Assembly: GCA_963677655.1 (NCBI GenBank)
Contig: OY782089.1
Reading direction: 5' to 3' (one strand)
DNA from: Saccharicrinis sp963677655
Lineage (GTDB): Bacteria; Bacteroidota; Bacteroidia; Bacteroidales; Marinilabiliaceae
Length of the DNA: 64,000 nucleotides
In this document: positions 55,998-64,000 of the stretch, piece by piece
Position numbering within the stretch: the stretch's first letter is position 1
Layout of the letters: each line of letters starts with the position of its first letter
Program-made: the position numbers and the translations under genes
Notes under the pieces: generated by a model
Databases searched by the model: none
Seen by the model: only the letters and a program-made list of their open reading frames with translations
What the model was told of the DNA's origin: nothing

Positions 55998-56846
55998 TTA
56001 TTTATCATTATAATACAAACCGGCTGCACCAAGAATTGCGATCCCCTCTAACTCAGAATTTTCAATAACTAATTTCTCTTTTACTGCTGTAAAAGGAAAA
56101 CTTTGAAGTTCTTTTTGAATCCCTGCTTCAAACAGATTAAATGATTTACTTATAGAACCACCAAAAATAATTGCTTCAGGAGCCAATATAAAGAGTATAT
56201 TTTTAATAAGTTTACCTAAATGTTGTCCATACTCTTCAAATATTCTGATAGCATCCTGATCTCCAGCCATTGCATTGTCATACAATTCCTTACCGGTAAT
56301 ATTATTTTTTTCGATAAAAAATTTACTTCCACAATAGGTTTCATAAATATCTTCTTTATATGGCCAACAACCAACTTCGCCAGCACCTCCATATAAACCG
56401 GAATGAATTTTATTATTCACAATTACTCCTCCTCCAACACCTGTTCCTAAGGCAATTGCTAACATATCACTGTACTTTTGCCCTTTTCCAAAATGTTTTT
56501 CACCTAAAGCAAAACAATTGGCATCATTATTAACAAATACAGGAATATTAAAATGTTCTTCAATTTTTTTTCTCAAAGGAAAATTTTTCCATACCGGAAT
56601 ATTAGATATATTAAGTATTTCACCTTTAGATGTATCTAACAATCCTGGAACTCCTACTCCAATAGCCAAAGTACCAGGTATTAAAACCTCCTCAATTACA
56701 TTAAATAAAGTATCTAATATTTCACTTGCTTCTCTTTGAGGATCCGTTGGTTTTGAAGATGTTGATACTATTTCTTTATTTACAACACATCCCGCTTTTA
56801 TTGAAGTACCTCCAATATCAACACCTACTATTATTTCTTGTCTCAT
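55998..56846 (-). CDS. ROK-family sugar kinase
   Basis: About 282 residues from the ATG at 56846 (MRQEIIVGVDIGGT), which puts the phosphate loop DIGGT at the usual distance; an ATG at 56870 adds eight residues. Catalytic Asp108 is in NNDANCFALGE, and GTGVGGGVI binds ATP. The usual ROK zinc motif CxCGxxGC is absent: the region reads EVGCWPYKEDIYETYCGSK, with only isolated Cys. No DNA-binding domain, so an enzyme not a repressor. Last gene of a glycan operon; with the NagB-like gene upstream, a GlcNAc, glucosamine or mannose substrate is likely but unproven. Confidence 0.88.
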   Translation of the reverse strand: MRQEIIVGVDIGGTSIKAGCVVNKEIVSTSSKPTDPQREASEILDTLFNVIEEVLIPGTLAIGVGVPGLLDTSKGEILNISNIPVWKNFPLRKKIEEHFNIPVFVNNDANCFALGEKHFGKGQKYSDMLAIALGTGVGGGVIVNNKIHSGLYGGAGEVGCWPYKEDIYETYCGSKFFIEKNNITGKELYDNAMAGDQDAIRIFEEYGQHLGKLIKNILFILAPEAIIFGGSISKSFNLFEAGIQKELQSFPFTAVKEKLVIENSELEGIAILGAAGLYYNDK

Positions 56847-56920
56847 TTTTATTAATATTTTAAAATCCAATGACTCGTATTCTAAAATGAAATTAAGTCA
56901 TTGGAACATTTTACAAAGAT

Positions 56921-59239
56921 TTATCCTTCCATTGATTTTTCAAGCTCTCTAGCCTGATTCAAAAATTCTTCAACATTCATTTCCTTAAAGAAAATCAATC
57001 CATGACTGGCACGGATGTGTGGATCTTCATTAGTATAGAAATAATCTTTACCTAATAAATACTGTACATTTTCGAGTTGTTCTACCCAAATATTTTTTGC
57101 CAGTGTACTAAATTTACCATCATGTTCATGACTTGGAAATGAAGCATTCACCTGACTCAAATAACAGTCACTAAATGATTTGTCTAAAACATCCAGTGCA
57201 TTTATACTTACCGGAACCATTACATTTACTTCAGAAGGAGCAAACTTAAACCATACATTACGATAACCCCAAATTCTTAAATCACTTAAATCTTCTTCTT
57301 TACTCCATATTCGCACTGCATCAGCTATAGCCTGCAATACTTTATAGTGAGTATCAGGACCACTTCCTTCAGGATCTAACGCTAACGATATAACAGTAGG
57401 CTTTTCTTTTCTGAATTCTTCCAAAATTGGAGTTACATCACGTTCCCTATTTGGTTGCTCTGTAAAAATATCTCCAGTATAAAAACCTAGTCGTAAGTGA
57501 CGAACATTTTTTACCTGAACTCCCGAATGTGCCCATACCAACTCTTCCTCAAATTCGCGAATCATACCTTTTAATTTTTGAATGTTTGGCGGATTCTTTT
57601 GTCCATCATAGCTTTCCCTGATATTAGCTAAAATAGCATTTATAGTATTGCGTAATTCTTCACTTGAATTTATATCCCAAATAGAAACAATTGATCTGAT
57701 TACACGATGACATAAACCTCGGACTCTCTCTAACGGTTCTTCTGAAGCCACATTCAATAAAAAGTGATATACATCTTTATCCCATTTGTATTTATAACCC
57801 GATTCAAAGAAATCTGGAAAGTTAATCATCTGAATACGATCTTCATCCAGCAATTTCTTTGTATTGTTTAATGTTTCCGTAACAAATTGGTTGGTAACCG
57901 CAGTAAATCCTGAAGTCAATACAGAAAATATAGACTTATTTGACTTTTCACGCAAAATACGATTTACATGTGGCTGGATGCCTAACTGTATATCATCATG
58001 ATGCGGACCAGTATGATAGAAAACCTGATTTTCTTCTATTTTTAAACCTGCGGCAATCTTTGACTGTACTGATTTAATTACCTCCTGAACTTTATTTAAA
58101 GATAAATCAGGAATTAAGCTACAATAAGGATCAGCCTTTAAATCTTCTAACTCCAATTTAGGTCCGAACTTATTAATTCGCTTACATAAGTCGATAATTG
58201 CTTTTTCTGTTTTCTCCTGAGTCCACTCTCCGGTTCGATAGTAGGCATCTACGCTATCATTAAGTTTGACTCCGGCACTTTTTGTGATATAAAATCTGCT
58301 GTTAGGTAATTTTTGAAGCACGGTAGCCGGATACACGACTGTTGTATCGCTTTCTAATGCATTTTTAACAACAGTAGCCTTTGCCTCTCCTGCTGCAAAA
58401 ATTAAGGCCACAGCATCCTTATTGTAAGTTATCGATTCTAAACCGATTGTTATCACTAACCTGTTTTTTGAAACTTCAACACCACCCAAATCGCCAGCTG
58501 CTTGTGCTTGAGTTTCAAAATTAGTTTGAGTTAAACGTGTTGTTGAAAAATGATCAGATCCTCTTGTATTAAAAGCAATATGACCATCCGGTCCGATTCC
58601 ACCTAAAAAGAAACCAATTCCTCCTTTTTCTCTGATTTTTTGTTCATAACTAACACACCAATCATCGATCATAAAAATTGATGTTTGTTGATCTTTTTCT
58701 CTTTGAGTCTTAGCTTCACGATATCTTAACGAAAGATCTACTATAGAGTCAGGAAATACTTCAGAAAAATGTTTACCATCTACTAATAGTATCTCATCTG
58801 AATTTATTAACAATGCGCGTTTAGGATCTAATCCGAATCCTTTAATGTAATACTCATTTACATAATGGTAAAAACTATTGTGCTGAGCTGAACTTATTGG
58901 ATAAAACTCATCAATTTGAACAAAATGTAGTTTACTTAAATCAGGCTTTTTTTCAATTTTTAATCCGTTTTCTTCTCTTATTTTTTTTCCTTTAGAGTTA
59001 TTCCAATTTTCAAGCAAGTACTGAGTCCATCTGATAAAATACTCCGGTGTTTTTCCTGTAGGCAGACTAATTACTCCTTCTGGATTATCAGATACCCACT
59101 CTAAAAATCGAAGAGCAGTAAACATACCTAATTGAGGAAAATTATCAACTGGAATATATGGTACTTTTGTTGAAATTGATTGAACATTTACTTTATCAAA
59201 ATAATGCTTTTCAACACTGGATAAATTAATTTCACTCAT
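56921..59239 (-). CDS. Glucosamine-6-phosphate deaminase-like protein fused to a PIG-L deacetylase-like domain
   Basis: 772 residues, far longer than a plain NagB of about 260. Residues about 30-350 form the NagB isomerase fold with PTGKTPEYF, the catalytic Asp in QIDEFYP, and GIGPDGHIAFNTRGS. Residues about 400-740 are PIG-L/LmbE-like, with TGPHHDDIQLG in place of the zinc motif HPDDE. Similar two-domain proteins are known in Bacteroidota. The NagB half would turn glucosamine-6-phosphate into fructose-6-phosphate and ammonia; the second half could remove an N-acyl group first. Cytosolic, no signal peptide. Confidence 0.88.
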   Translation of the reverse strand: MSEINLSSVEKHYFDKVNVQSISTKVPYIPVDNFPQLGMFTALRFLEWVSDNPEGVISLPTGKTPEYFIRWTQYLLENWNNSKGKKIREENGLKIEKKPDLSKLHFVQIDEFYPISSAQHNSFYHYVNEYYIKGFGLDPKRALLINSDEILLVDGKHFSEVFPDSIVDLSLRYREAKTQREKDQQTSIFMIDDWCVSYEQKIREKGGIGFFLGGIGPDGHIAFNTRGSDHFSTTRLTQTNFETQAQAAGDLGGVEVSKNRLVITIGLESITYNKDAVALIFAAGEAKATVVKNALESDTTVVYPATVLQKLPNSRFYITKSAGVKLNDSVDAYYRTGEWTQEKTEKAIIDLCKRINKFGPKLELEDLKADPYCSLIPDLSLNKVQEVIKSVQSKIAAGLKIEENQVFYHTGPHHDDIQLGIQPHVNRILREKSNKSIFSVLTSGFTAVTNQFVTETLNNTKKLLDEDRIQMINFPDFFESGYKYKWDKDVYHFLLNVASEEPLERVRGLCHRVIRSIVSIWDINSSEELRNTINAILANIRESYDGQKNPPNIQKLKGMIREFEEELVWAHSGVQVKNVRHLRLGFYTGDIFTEQPNRERDVTPILEEFRKEKPTVISLALDPEGSGPDTHYKVLQAIADAVRIWSKEEDLSDLRIWGYRNVWFKFAPSEVNVMVPVSINALDVLDKSFSDCYLSQVNASFPSHEHDGKFSTLAKNIWVEQLENVQYLLGKDYFYTNEDPHIRASHGLIFFKEMNVEEFLNQARELEKSMEG

Positions 59240-59311
59240 TGTTATTCATTTTATTATTTAAATCTATTAACTAACTCAATAATTAAAGTCAGTTTAGTAT
59301 TTGATTATATT

Positions 59312-60436
59312 TTATGGATTTGTATTAAGAGGAATGACCATATTCCAGGTTTTATCAAAACTCCATGGTCTATCTCCATTTCCTGTTGCTGCAAAAAAAT
59401 GCGTTGGCACACCATCTTCAATTAATAAAAACGGTCGTTCAAAATGATTTTGATATGAAGTTGTACCATCATCCCATTTTATACTACGGCTATAGGCTTT
59501 GGGATTATCAAATAATTGCCATTTCTCTCCATCTTTCGACCAGCAATGAACACCTCCACCTTCTTCACCGCAAATTATACCCGAACGGTCTTTTATTATG
59601 GCTTCATATTTTTCCCCATTCCACCACACATAAGGATCCTCAAGGTCAATATGCTCATTTGCATCTGTTTCAAACATTAATATTGGTTTTTCACTCAAGC
59701 GTTCATAAGGACCTTCTGGTTTATAAGCTTTTGATACCCCAAGTAAAAGAGGTGCATTTGAAGTATCAGCAGAGGACTTATACATCAATAAAATTTCACC
59801 GGTTTTATTATTTACAACAGGTGAAGGATTAGAAGTAATAGATGCATCCCAATGACCTTTACGAGGTTCAATAACAGGTTTATCAAGTCTTTTCCATGGT
59901 CCGTTTATACTATTACTGATGGCAACACCTATCCTTTTATTTCGCCATGCTTTAACCCAATTTCCACCTGAAACTTTAGGATCTTTGGGAGTTGGTTTCT
60001 CAAAATCGTAAGTTGTACCAAAATAATATAAAAGATATTGATCTTTATACTTCACAATACGAGGATTATGCGTACACATCCCATCCCAATACTCTTTTCC
60101 ACGCGCAGGTAAAGCAACATCAACAGTTTTGTATGGACCAACCGGAGTATCAGCTACAGCGTGCACCACTTCTGAGCTGGTAACCCAATTTCCAAAGTTT
60201 ACATTTCGAGGCCATCTGCTGGCAAACATATGATAACGTCCATCTTCACCTTTGATCACTGATGATCCCCAAACCCAATACGCTGAATCCTGATAACCAC
60301 CATTTTTCGGAGCAGATAAAATTCGGTCTACAAAAGCAATATCCTTGTTTGTTACTTGACATGAAAATATTGTACTTAACAAAGTAAACACTACTGTTAC
60401 ACCAATAGTTTTTACAATAAAATTCCTTCTTTTCAT
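59312..60436 (-). CDS. Five-bladed beta-propeller glycoside hydrolase (GH43/117/130-like), Tat lipoprotein
   Basis: 374 residues. The N-terminus combines a twin-arginine motif (MKRRNFIVKT) with a lipobox (IFSC), so it is probably exported folded and lipidated. The body shows propeller repeats typical of the GH43/32/62/68/117/130 superfamily: WVWGSSVIKGEDGRYHMFAS, MCTHNPRIVKYKDQYLLYY, SITSNPSPVVNNKTGEILLMY, and DLEDPYVWWNGEKYEAIIKD. Acidic residues are placed in these blades as in the family, but I cannot assign the exact family or linkage. It lies between the sulfatase and the NagB/PIG-L genes in one operon. Confidence 0.82.
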   Translation of the reverse strand: MKRRNFIVKTIGVTVVFTLLSTIFSCQVTNKDIAFVDRILSAPKNGGYQDSAYWVWGSSVIKGEDGRYHMFASRWPRNVNFGNWVTSSEVVHAVADTPVGPYKTVDVALPARGKEYWDGMCTHNPRIVKYKDQYLLYYFGTTYDFEKPTPKDPKVSGGNWVKAWRNKRIGVAISNSINGPWKRLDKPVIEPRKGHWDASITSNPSPVVNNKTGEILLMYKSSADTSNAPLLLGVSKAYKPEGPYERLSEKPILMFETDANEHIDLEDPYVWWNGEKYEAIIKDRSGIICGEEGGGVHCWSKDGEKWQLFDNPKAYSRSIKWDDGTTSYQNHFERPFLLIEDGVPTHFFAATGNGDRPWSFDKTWNMVIPLNTNP

Positions 60437-60504
60437 TTTTAAGCTGTTTTAGATATTTGATACCAGATATTTACAACCCATAGAATATTTATTGAAGACT
60501 TAAT

Positions 60505-62076
60505 TTAATAAGTTGATCTATCTGTATCTTTGTATTGTATTTGTAATTCTTCAAGCTTTACCTTCAGTTCCTCAGTAAGATCTTTAAATTCATCTTTACC
60601 ATACAAATTATTCATCTCGTGAGGATCATTTTGCAAGTCATATAGTTCCCAAACATCTATATCTCTATAGAAATGAATTAACTTATACCTGTCCGTTCTA
60701 ATTCCGTAATGACGCTTAACCATATGCTCATTGGGGAACTCATAATAATGATAGTATAATGCATCGCGCCAGATATTAGGTTTTTCCTCACTAAACAATG
60801 GTTTTAACGAAAGCCCCTGAATATCATCTGGCACCTTAACACCTGCAACATCTAGAAATGTTGGAGCATAATCAATATTTTGTACTAATTCTGTGATACT
60901 TCCTCTTTTATTATAAGATGCAGGTAAATGCATTAACAATGGAGTTCTAAATGATTCTTCATACATAAAACGTTTATCGAACCAGCCATGCTCTCCCATA
61001 TAAAAACCTTGATCAGAAGTATAAACTACTAAAGTATTATCATATAATCCATTCTCTTTTAAGTAATCCAGCACTCTGCCAACACTTTTATCAACCGATT
61101 TAATTACACTTAAGTAATCTCTCATGTAACGCTGATATTTCCATTCGTAAAGTTCTTTTCCTGAAAGCTTTTGCTTTTTAAAGTCATCAACTATAGGAGC
61201 ATAGTGCTTTACCCAGGCTGCCTTTTGAGCTTCATTCATTCTTGCTGTATGACCGGGATACCATTTAAAGCGGCTTTCAACCTTTCCTTTAGGATCTTCC
61301 ATCTTTAAATCATAAACCAAGTCCATATCATTTGATCTGATACTTTGCTTTTGTTCAGCAGCAGCCTGACGGCCTTGGTAAGTATCAAAGAAATTATCAG
61401 GTAATGGGAAAGTTTCATCTTCAAAATCATCTAAATACATTGTGTCTGGTTCCCAAACACGATGCGGAGCTTTTTGGTGAAGCAATAAACAAAACGGTTT
61501 TTCTTTATCTCTGCTGTTTTCAAGCCAATTTAAAGCTAAATCAGTTGTTATAGTTGTTACATAACCTTCGTATTGCTTTTTCTCTCCCATTTCAATAAAA
61601 TCAGGATTATAATAATACCCCTGACCAGGAAGAATATTCCAGTAATCAAATCCGGTAGGATCACTTTCGAGATGCCACTTACCAACTATTGCAGTTTGAT
61701 AACCTGCTTTTTGCAATAATTTTGGATAAGTTTGCTGACTACCATCAAAAACAGTTTTATTGTCCATTTGCCCGTTAATATGAGTATGCTTACCAGTAAG
61801 CATGGTAGCACGACTAGGACCACAAATTGAGTTACCTACAAAACTATTTCTAAAGATAACCCCATCTTTTGCAATCTTATCAATATTAGGAGTTTCCGTA
61901 AACTTGTTATCATATGCACTTAAAGTTTGAAGCGAATGATCATCACACATAATGAATAAAATATTTGGCTTCTGTTTTTTTTCTTCTTTTTTACGATTAT
62001 ACGCTGTTACCAATAAAAACAATGTTGCTAAAAGTATGATTGAAGAAAAACTTGATTTAATGTAACTTCTTTTCAT
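60505..62076 (-). CDS. Sulfatase (S1 family)
   Basis: 523 residues with a signal peptide or anchor in the first 27 residues. Metal motif NILFIMCDDHS, formylglycine signature CGPSRATMLTGKH, GKWHLE, HQKAPHRVW and the later TSDQGFYMGEHGW are present, the last typical of heparan or N-sulfoglucosamine-type and iduronate-type sulfatases. Second gene class of the operon with GH92 and a CBM9-like protein, suggesting a sulfated glycan. It is distant from the two sulfatases at 29903-33904. Confidence 0.92.
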   Translation of the reverse strand: MKRSYIKSSFSSIILLATLFLLVTAYNRKKEEKKQKPNILFIMCDDHSLQTLSAYDNKFTETPNIDKIAKDGVIFRNSFVGNSICGPSRATMLTGKHTHINGQMDNKTVFDGSQQTYPKLLQKAGYQTAIVGKWHLESDPTGFDYWNILPGQGYYYNPDFIEMGEKKQYEGYVTTITTDLALNWLENSRDKEKPFCLLLHQKAPHRVWEPDTMYLDDFEDETFPLPDNFFDTYQGRQAAAEQKQSIRSNDMDLVYDLKMEDPKGKVESRFKWYPGHTARMNEAQKAAWVKHYAPIVDDFKKQKLSGKELYEWKYQRYMRDYLSVIKSVDKSVGRVLDYLKENGLYDNTLVVYTSDQGFYMGEHGWFDKRFMYEESFRTPLLMHLPASYNKRGSITELVQNIDYAPTFLDVAGVKVPDDIQGLSLKPLFSEEKPNIWRDALYYHYYEFPNEHMVKRHYGIRTDRYKLIHFYRDIDVWELYDLQNDPHEMNNLYGKDEFKDLTEELKVKLEELQIQYKDTDRSTY

Positions 62077-62104
62077 AATGTTATAATTTTTATATTTCGT
62101 TTTT

Positions 62105-63214
62105 CTATTCTTTTTTTAACCAAATTTTTCCATCATCTTGTATTATCCAAATCGCATTTTCTTTAGTACACGATGGATATGTAGCATAAAAACCAACTTT
62201 ATTAACCACTATTTCCGGATAAAACCTTTCTTCTTTTAACTGTACCTCTTCCATTCTTAAGGCATTAAAATCCGATGTAAAATAATTGTTCTCTTCATAA
62301 TATGCTTTCTGGCGATAGTACACTTCACGCAAGGCCCATTTAATATGTTCATCTTGATCCATGACAAAAGAAGCGTTTGTATCACTAGAAAACTGAACAT
62401 ATCCCCATGTTTCAGGACGATGCATGGCTATCACACCCTGAGGCGACCATACCCAGTTATTTTCAGGTAGTTGTTTCCCTTCTTCATTTTTCTTTTTGAT
62501 ATAGTTACCATGATTGATTTCAATAGGCCAAAATACTCTTGAAAAATTAATTCGCCATTGATTTCCATCTATTGGCATTTTAGTTTGTATAGCACATTCA
62601 TTTAATACCTTCCAGGGTAACGCCAATTCTATAGTCCACTTTTCATCTAAATCATAAGCATTATTGATGGTTCCATAAACCTTAACTGCATGTTTCATAC
62701 CTGGAATCTCCCAACTATCAATTACTAAACCATTATCGCGATACGGTTTTGAGAGAACCAAATCCCATGTAGTATTTAAAGCATTTATTTCAACTTCCAT
62801 ATAATTGTGTGTATCGCCATCAGGATCGATAAAAATTTCAAAATCATTGTCGTAAAATATTACTGCATCATGCTCAGTTATATTTCCCCAGATATGGTCA
62901 TCATAAAGTTCAGCCGCTATGTACAAATAGTCTGAATCCCAAAGCATTTTAATTTTTGTATCCTTCTCTGGTGTTGGTTTTAATCCACCTTCAATATCTA
63001 CAAAATAGTTACTCCATGGTGCCTGATCCCACGAAGAATCATCTAATACACCATCCACGACAATACTATTTTTAGCCTGATAACAGACATACTTCTCTGG
63101 ATTAAAAGGAATAGTCTGGTTCACATCAGCTTTCAGGCGAGGGTGATCTTCTTTTATCGAACAGCCCATAATCAACCACCCCATAAACAGTGAAAGAATA
63201 CATATTTTTTTCAT
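62105..63214 (-). CDS. CBM9-like carbohydrate-binding lipoprotein
   Basis: About 369 residues from the ATG at 63214, which gives a lipobox signal (MKKICILSLFMGWLIMGC); ATGs further upstream would overlap the GH92 gene. The CBM9-like fold is shown by VDGVLDDSSWDQAPW, TKIKMLWDSDYLYIAAELYD, DNDFEIFIDPDGDTHNYME and WTIELALPWKVL. Such proteins bind glycan ends at the cell surface; no catalytic domain is visible. It starts 10 bp after the GH92 stop codon. Confidence 0.87.
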   Translation of the reverse strand: MKKICILSLFMGWLIMGCSIKEDHPRLKADVNQTIPFNPEKYVCYQAKNSIVVDGVLDDSSWDQAPWSNYFVDIEGGLKPTPEKDTKIKMLWDSDYLYIAAELYDDHIWGNITEHDAVIFYDNDFEIFIDPDGDTHNYMEVEINALNTTWDLVLSKPYRDNGLVIDSWEIPGMKHAVKVYGTINNAYDLDEKWTIELALPWKVLNECAIQTKMPIDGNQWRINFSRVFWPIEINHGNYIKKKNEEGKQLPENNWVWSPQGVIAMHRPETWGYVQFSSDTNASFVMDQDEHIKWALREVYYRQKAYYEENNYFTSDFNALRMEEVQLKEERFYPEIVVNKVGFYATYPSCTKENAIWIIQDDGKIWLKKE

Positions 63215-63224
63215 TTCTGACATA

Positions 63225-64000
63225 TCAATTAAAAACATTTTTATTCGGTTGATTTCCAAGTACGAAACGAAGCTCACCACCCTGCATAACTTGTTTATGC
63301 GTAATAGTCAACATATTATACGGTTCGTCATTTAAGAATATGGCCTGAATATATTTGTTACCTTCCGATAGATTTTCGGCGATTATTTTAAATACTTTTC
63401 CATTATCTAATTTTATTTCTGCTTCCTTAATATAAGGAGAAGTTAATGCATAAATTCCATCAGCAGGATTTACCGGATACATACCCATAGATGAAAACAC
63501 CAGCCAGGCCGACATTTGGCCACAATCTTCATTACCACAATAACCATTAGGCAGAGTACTATACTGAGTATCTATGATTTCCCAAACCAAAGATTGTGTT
63601 TTCCATGACTCCCCGATTTCATTATATAAGTAAGCCACATGATGGCTTGGCTCATTTCCATGGGCATATTGTCCAATCATACCTGTACTGAAAATCGGAA
63701 GTCTATCATCAGATTCAGGATAATAAGTAAACATGGAATCGAGTTTGGCTTTAAAATTATCTTTTCCAAGAATTTGTATTAAGCCATTTATATCATGAGG
63801 CACAAACCAAAAATATTGCCATGCATTACTCTCGCAATAATCTTTTGTATACTCTTTAGCTACAAAAGGAGAAGTAAAAACACCAGCTTTATTTTTAGGT
63901 CTGAAAAAGGTAGAAGAACTATCATACAGATTTTTCCAATAATGAGCCCTCTTTGCAAAAGTATCATAGGTTTCTTCCTTATTTAAAGCTTTTGCCAGTT
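63225..64000 (-). CDS. GH92 family alpha-mannosidase, C-terminal part (5' end beyond window)
   Basis: The frame is open from the right window edge (258 codons seen). GH92 hallmarks are complete in this part: ESNAWQYFWFVPHDINGL, GQYAHGNEPSHHVAYLYN and YCGNEDCGQMSAWLVFSSMG. The catalytic acids of the family lie in these motifs (Glu in HGNEPSH, and GNED). GH92 enzymes are calcium-dependent exo-alpha-mannosidases acting on N-glycans or mannans. It is the first gene seen of the leftward operon that continues to the ROK kinase. A GTG inside the frame at 63803 is not the real start. Confidence 0.92.
   Translation of the reverse strand, partial: LAKALNKEETYDTFAKRAHYWKNLYDSSSTFFRPKNKAGVFTSPFVAKEYTKDYCESNAWQYFWFVPHDINGLIQILGKDNFKAKLDSMFTYYPESDDRLPIFSTGMIGQYAHGNEPSHHVAYLYNEIGESWKTQSLVWEIIDTQYSTLPNGYCGNEDCGQMSAWLVFSSMGMYPVNPADGIYALTSPYIKEAEIKLDNGKVFKIIAENLSEGNKYIQAIFLNDEPYNMLTITHKQVMQGGELRFVLGNQPNKNVFN

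Noticed and set aside
63225..63803. A 192-residue gene starting at GTG 63803
   Set aside because: The frame continues without a stop to the window edge and encodes more of the GH92 enzyme upstream.
1..64000. CRISPR arrays, tRNA or rRNA genes, insertion sequences
   Set aside because: I saw no regularly spaced repeats, no cloverleaf-like GC-rich segment and no transposase. Small RNA genes could still be missed by eye.

Overview
The window is AT-rich DNA (by eye about one third G+C) from a member of the Bacteroidota, most likely a marine, alginate-degrading one. The evidence is two SusC/SusD pairs, many lipoproteins with Bacteroidota-style signals, LytS/LytTR two-component systems, a probable TAnnTTTG promoter element and a possible type IX secretion tail on one enzyme. 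The exact genus cannot be told from the sequence alone. I recognised no rRNA, tRNA or CRISPR array.

Region 1 (1-26.6 kb) is an alginate utilisation locus. Leftward genes are a PL6 lyase (cut by the window edge), a PL17 oligoalginate lyase, SusD1, SusC1, a small TatA, a surface glycan-binding lipoprotein, SusD2, SusC2, a FadR-type GntR regulator and a second PL6 lyase. Rightward genes are a PL7 lyase, a heparinase II/III-like lyase and an iron-dependent alcohol dehydrogenase. A leftward orphan XylF-like binding lipoprotein sits among them. The secreted and outer-membrane lyases would cut polymer outside the cell, the Sus systems import oligomers, and the exolytic lyases release unsaturated uronate. 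The dehydrogenase is a candidate for reducing the resulting keto acid. Ten palindromes of the form TGGTnnACCA (one imperfect half-site in each of two copies) stand in front of SusC1, the gntR gene, PL6, PL7 and the heparinase-like gene. They are the obvious operators of the GntR regulator.

Region 2 (26.8-40.3 kb) is a sulfatase and redox island. A Tat-exported sugar isomerase-like protein is followed by a LytS kinase and LytTR regulator. Next come a sulfatase fused to two DUF1566 domains, a second sulfatase, and a separate DUF1566 lipoprotein. On the other strand lies a convergent operon: LTXXQ/Spy-like protein, 2[4Fe-4S] ferredoxin, ferric-reductase-like cytochrome b, Tat-exported FAD reductase, and a second LytS/LytTR pair. 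The redox genes can be read as an electron path from cytosol to periplasm.

Region 3 (40.7-55.6 kb) is a MacB-like ABC export locus (adaptor, ATPase, two full permeases, one internally deleted permease, and a four-helix-bundle protein). Next to it is a divergent NtrC-type regulator with its kinase, then a multi-PAS hybrid kinase. The NtrC gene is split by a -1 frameshift located exactly on an A AAA AAG slippery heptamer.

Region 4 (56-64 kb) is a leftward operon for a second glycan, probably sulfated and containing amino sugar and mannose. It encodes a GH92 alpha-mannosidase (cut by the edge), a CBM9-like lipoprotein, a sulfatase, a five-bladed-propeller glycoside hydrolase, a NagB/PIG-L fusion and a ROK sugar kinase.
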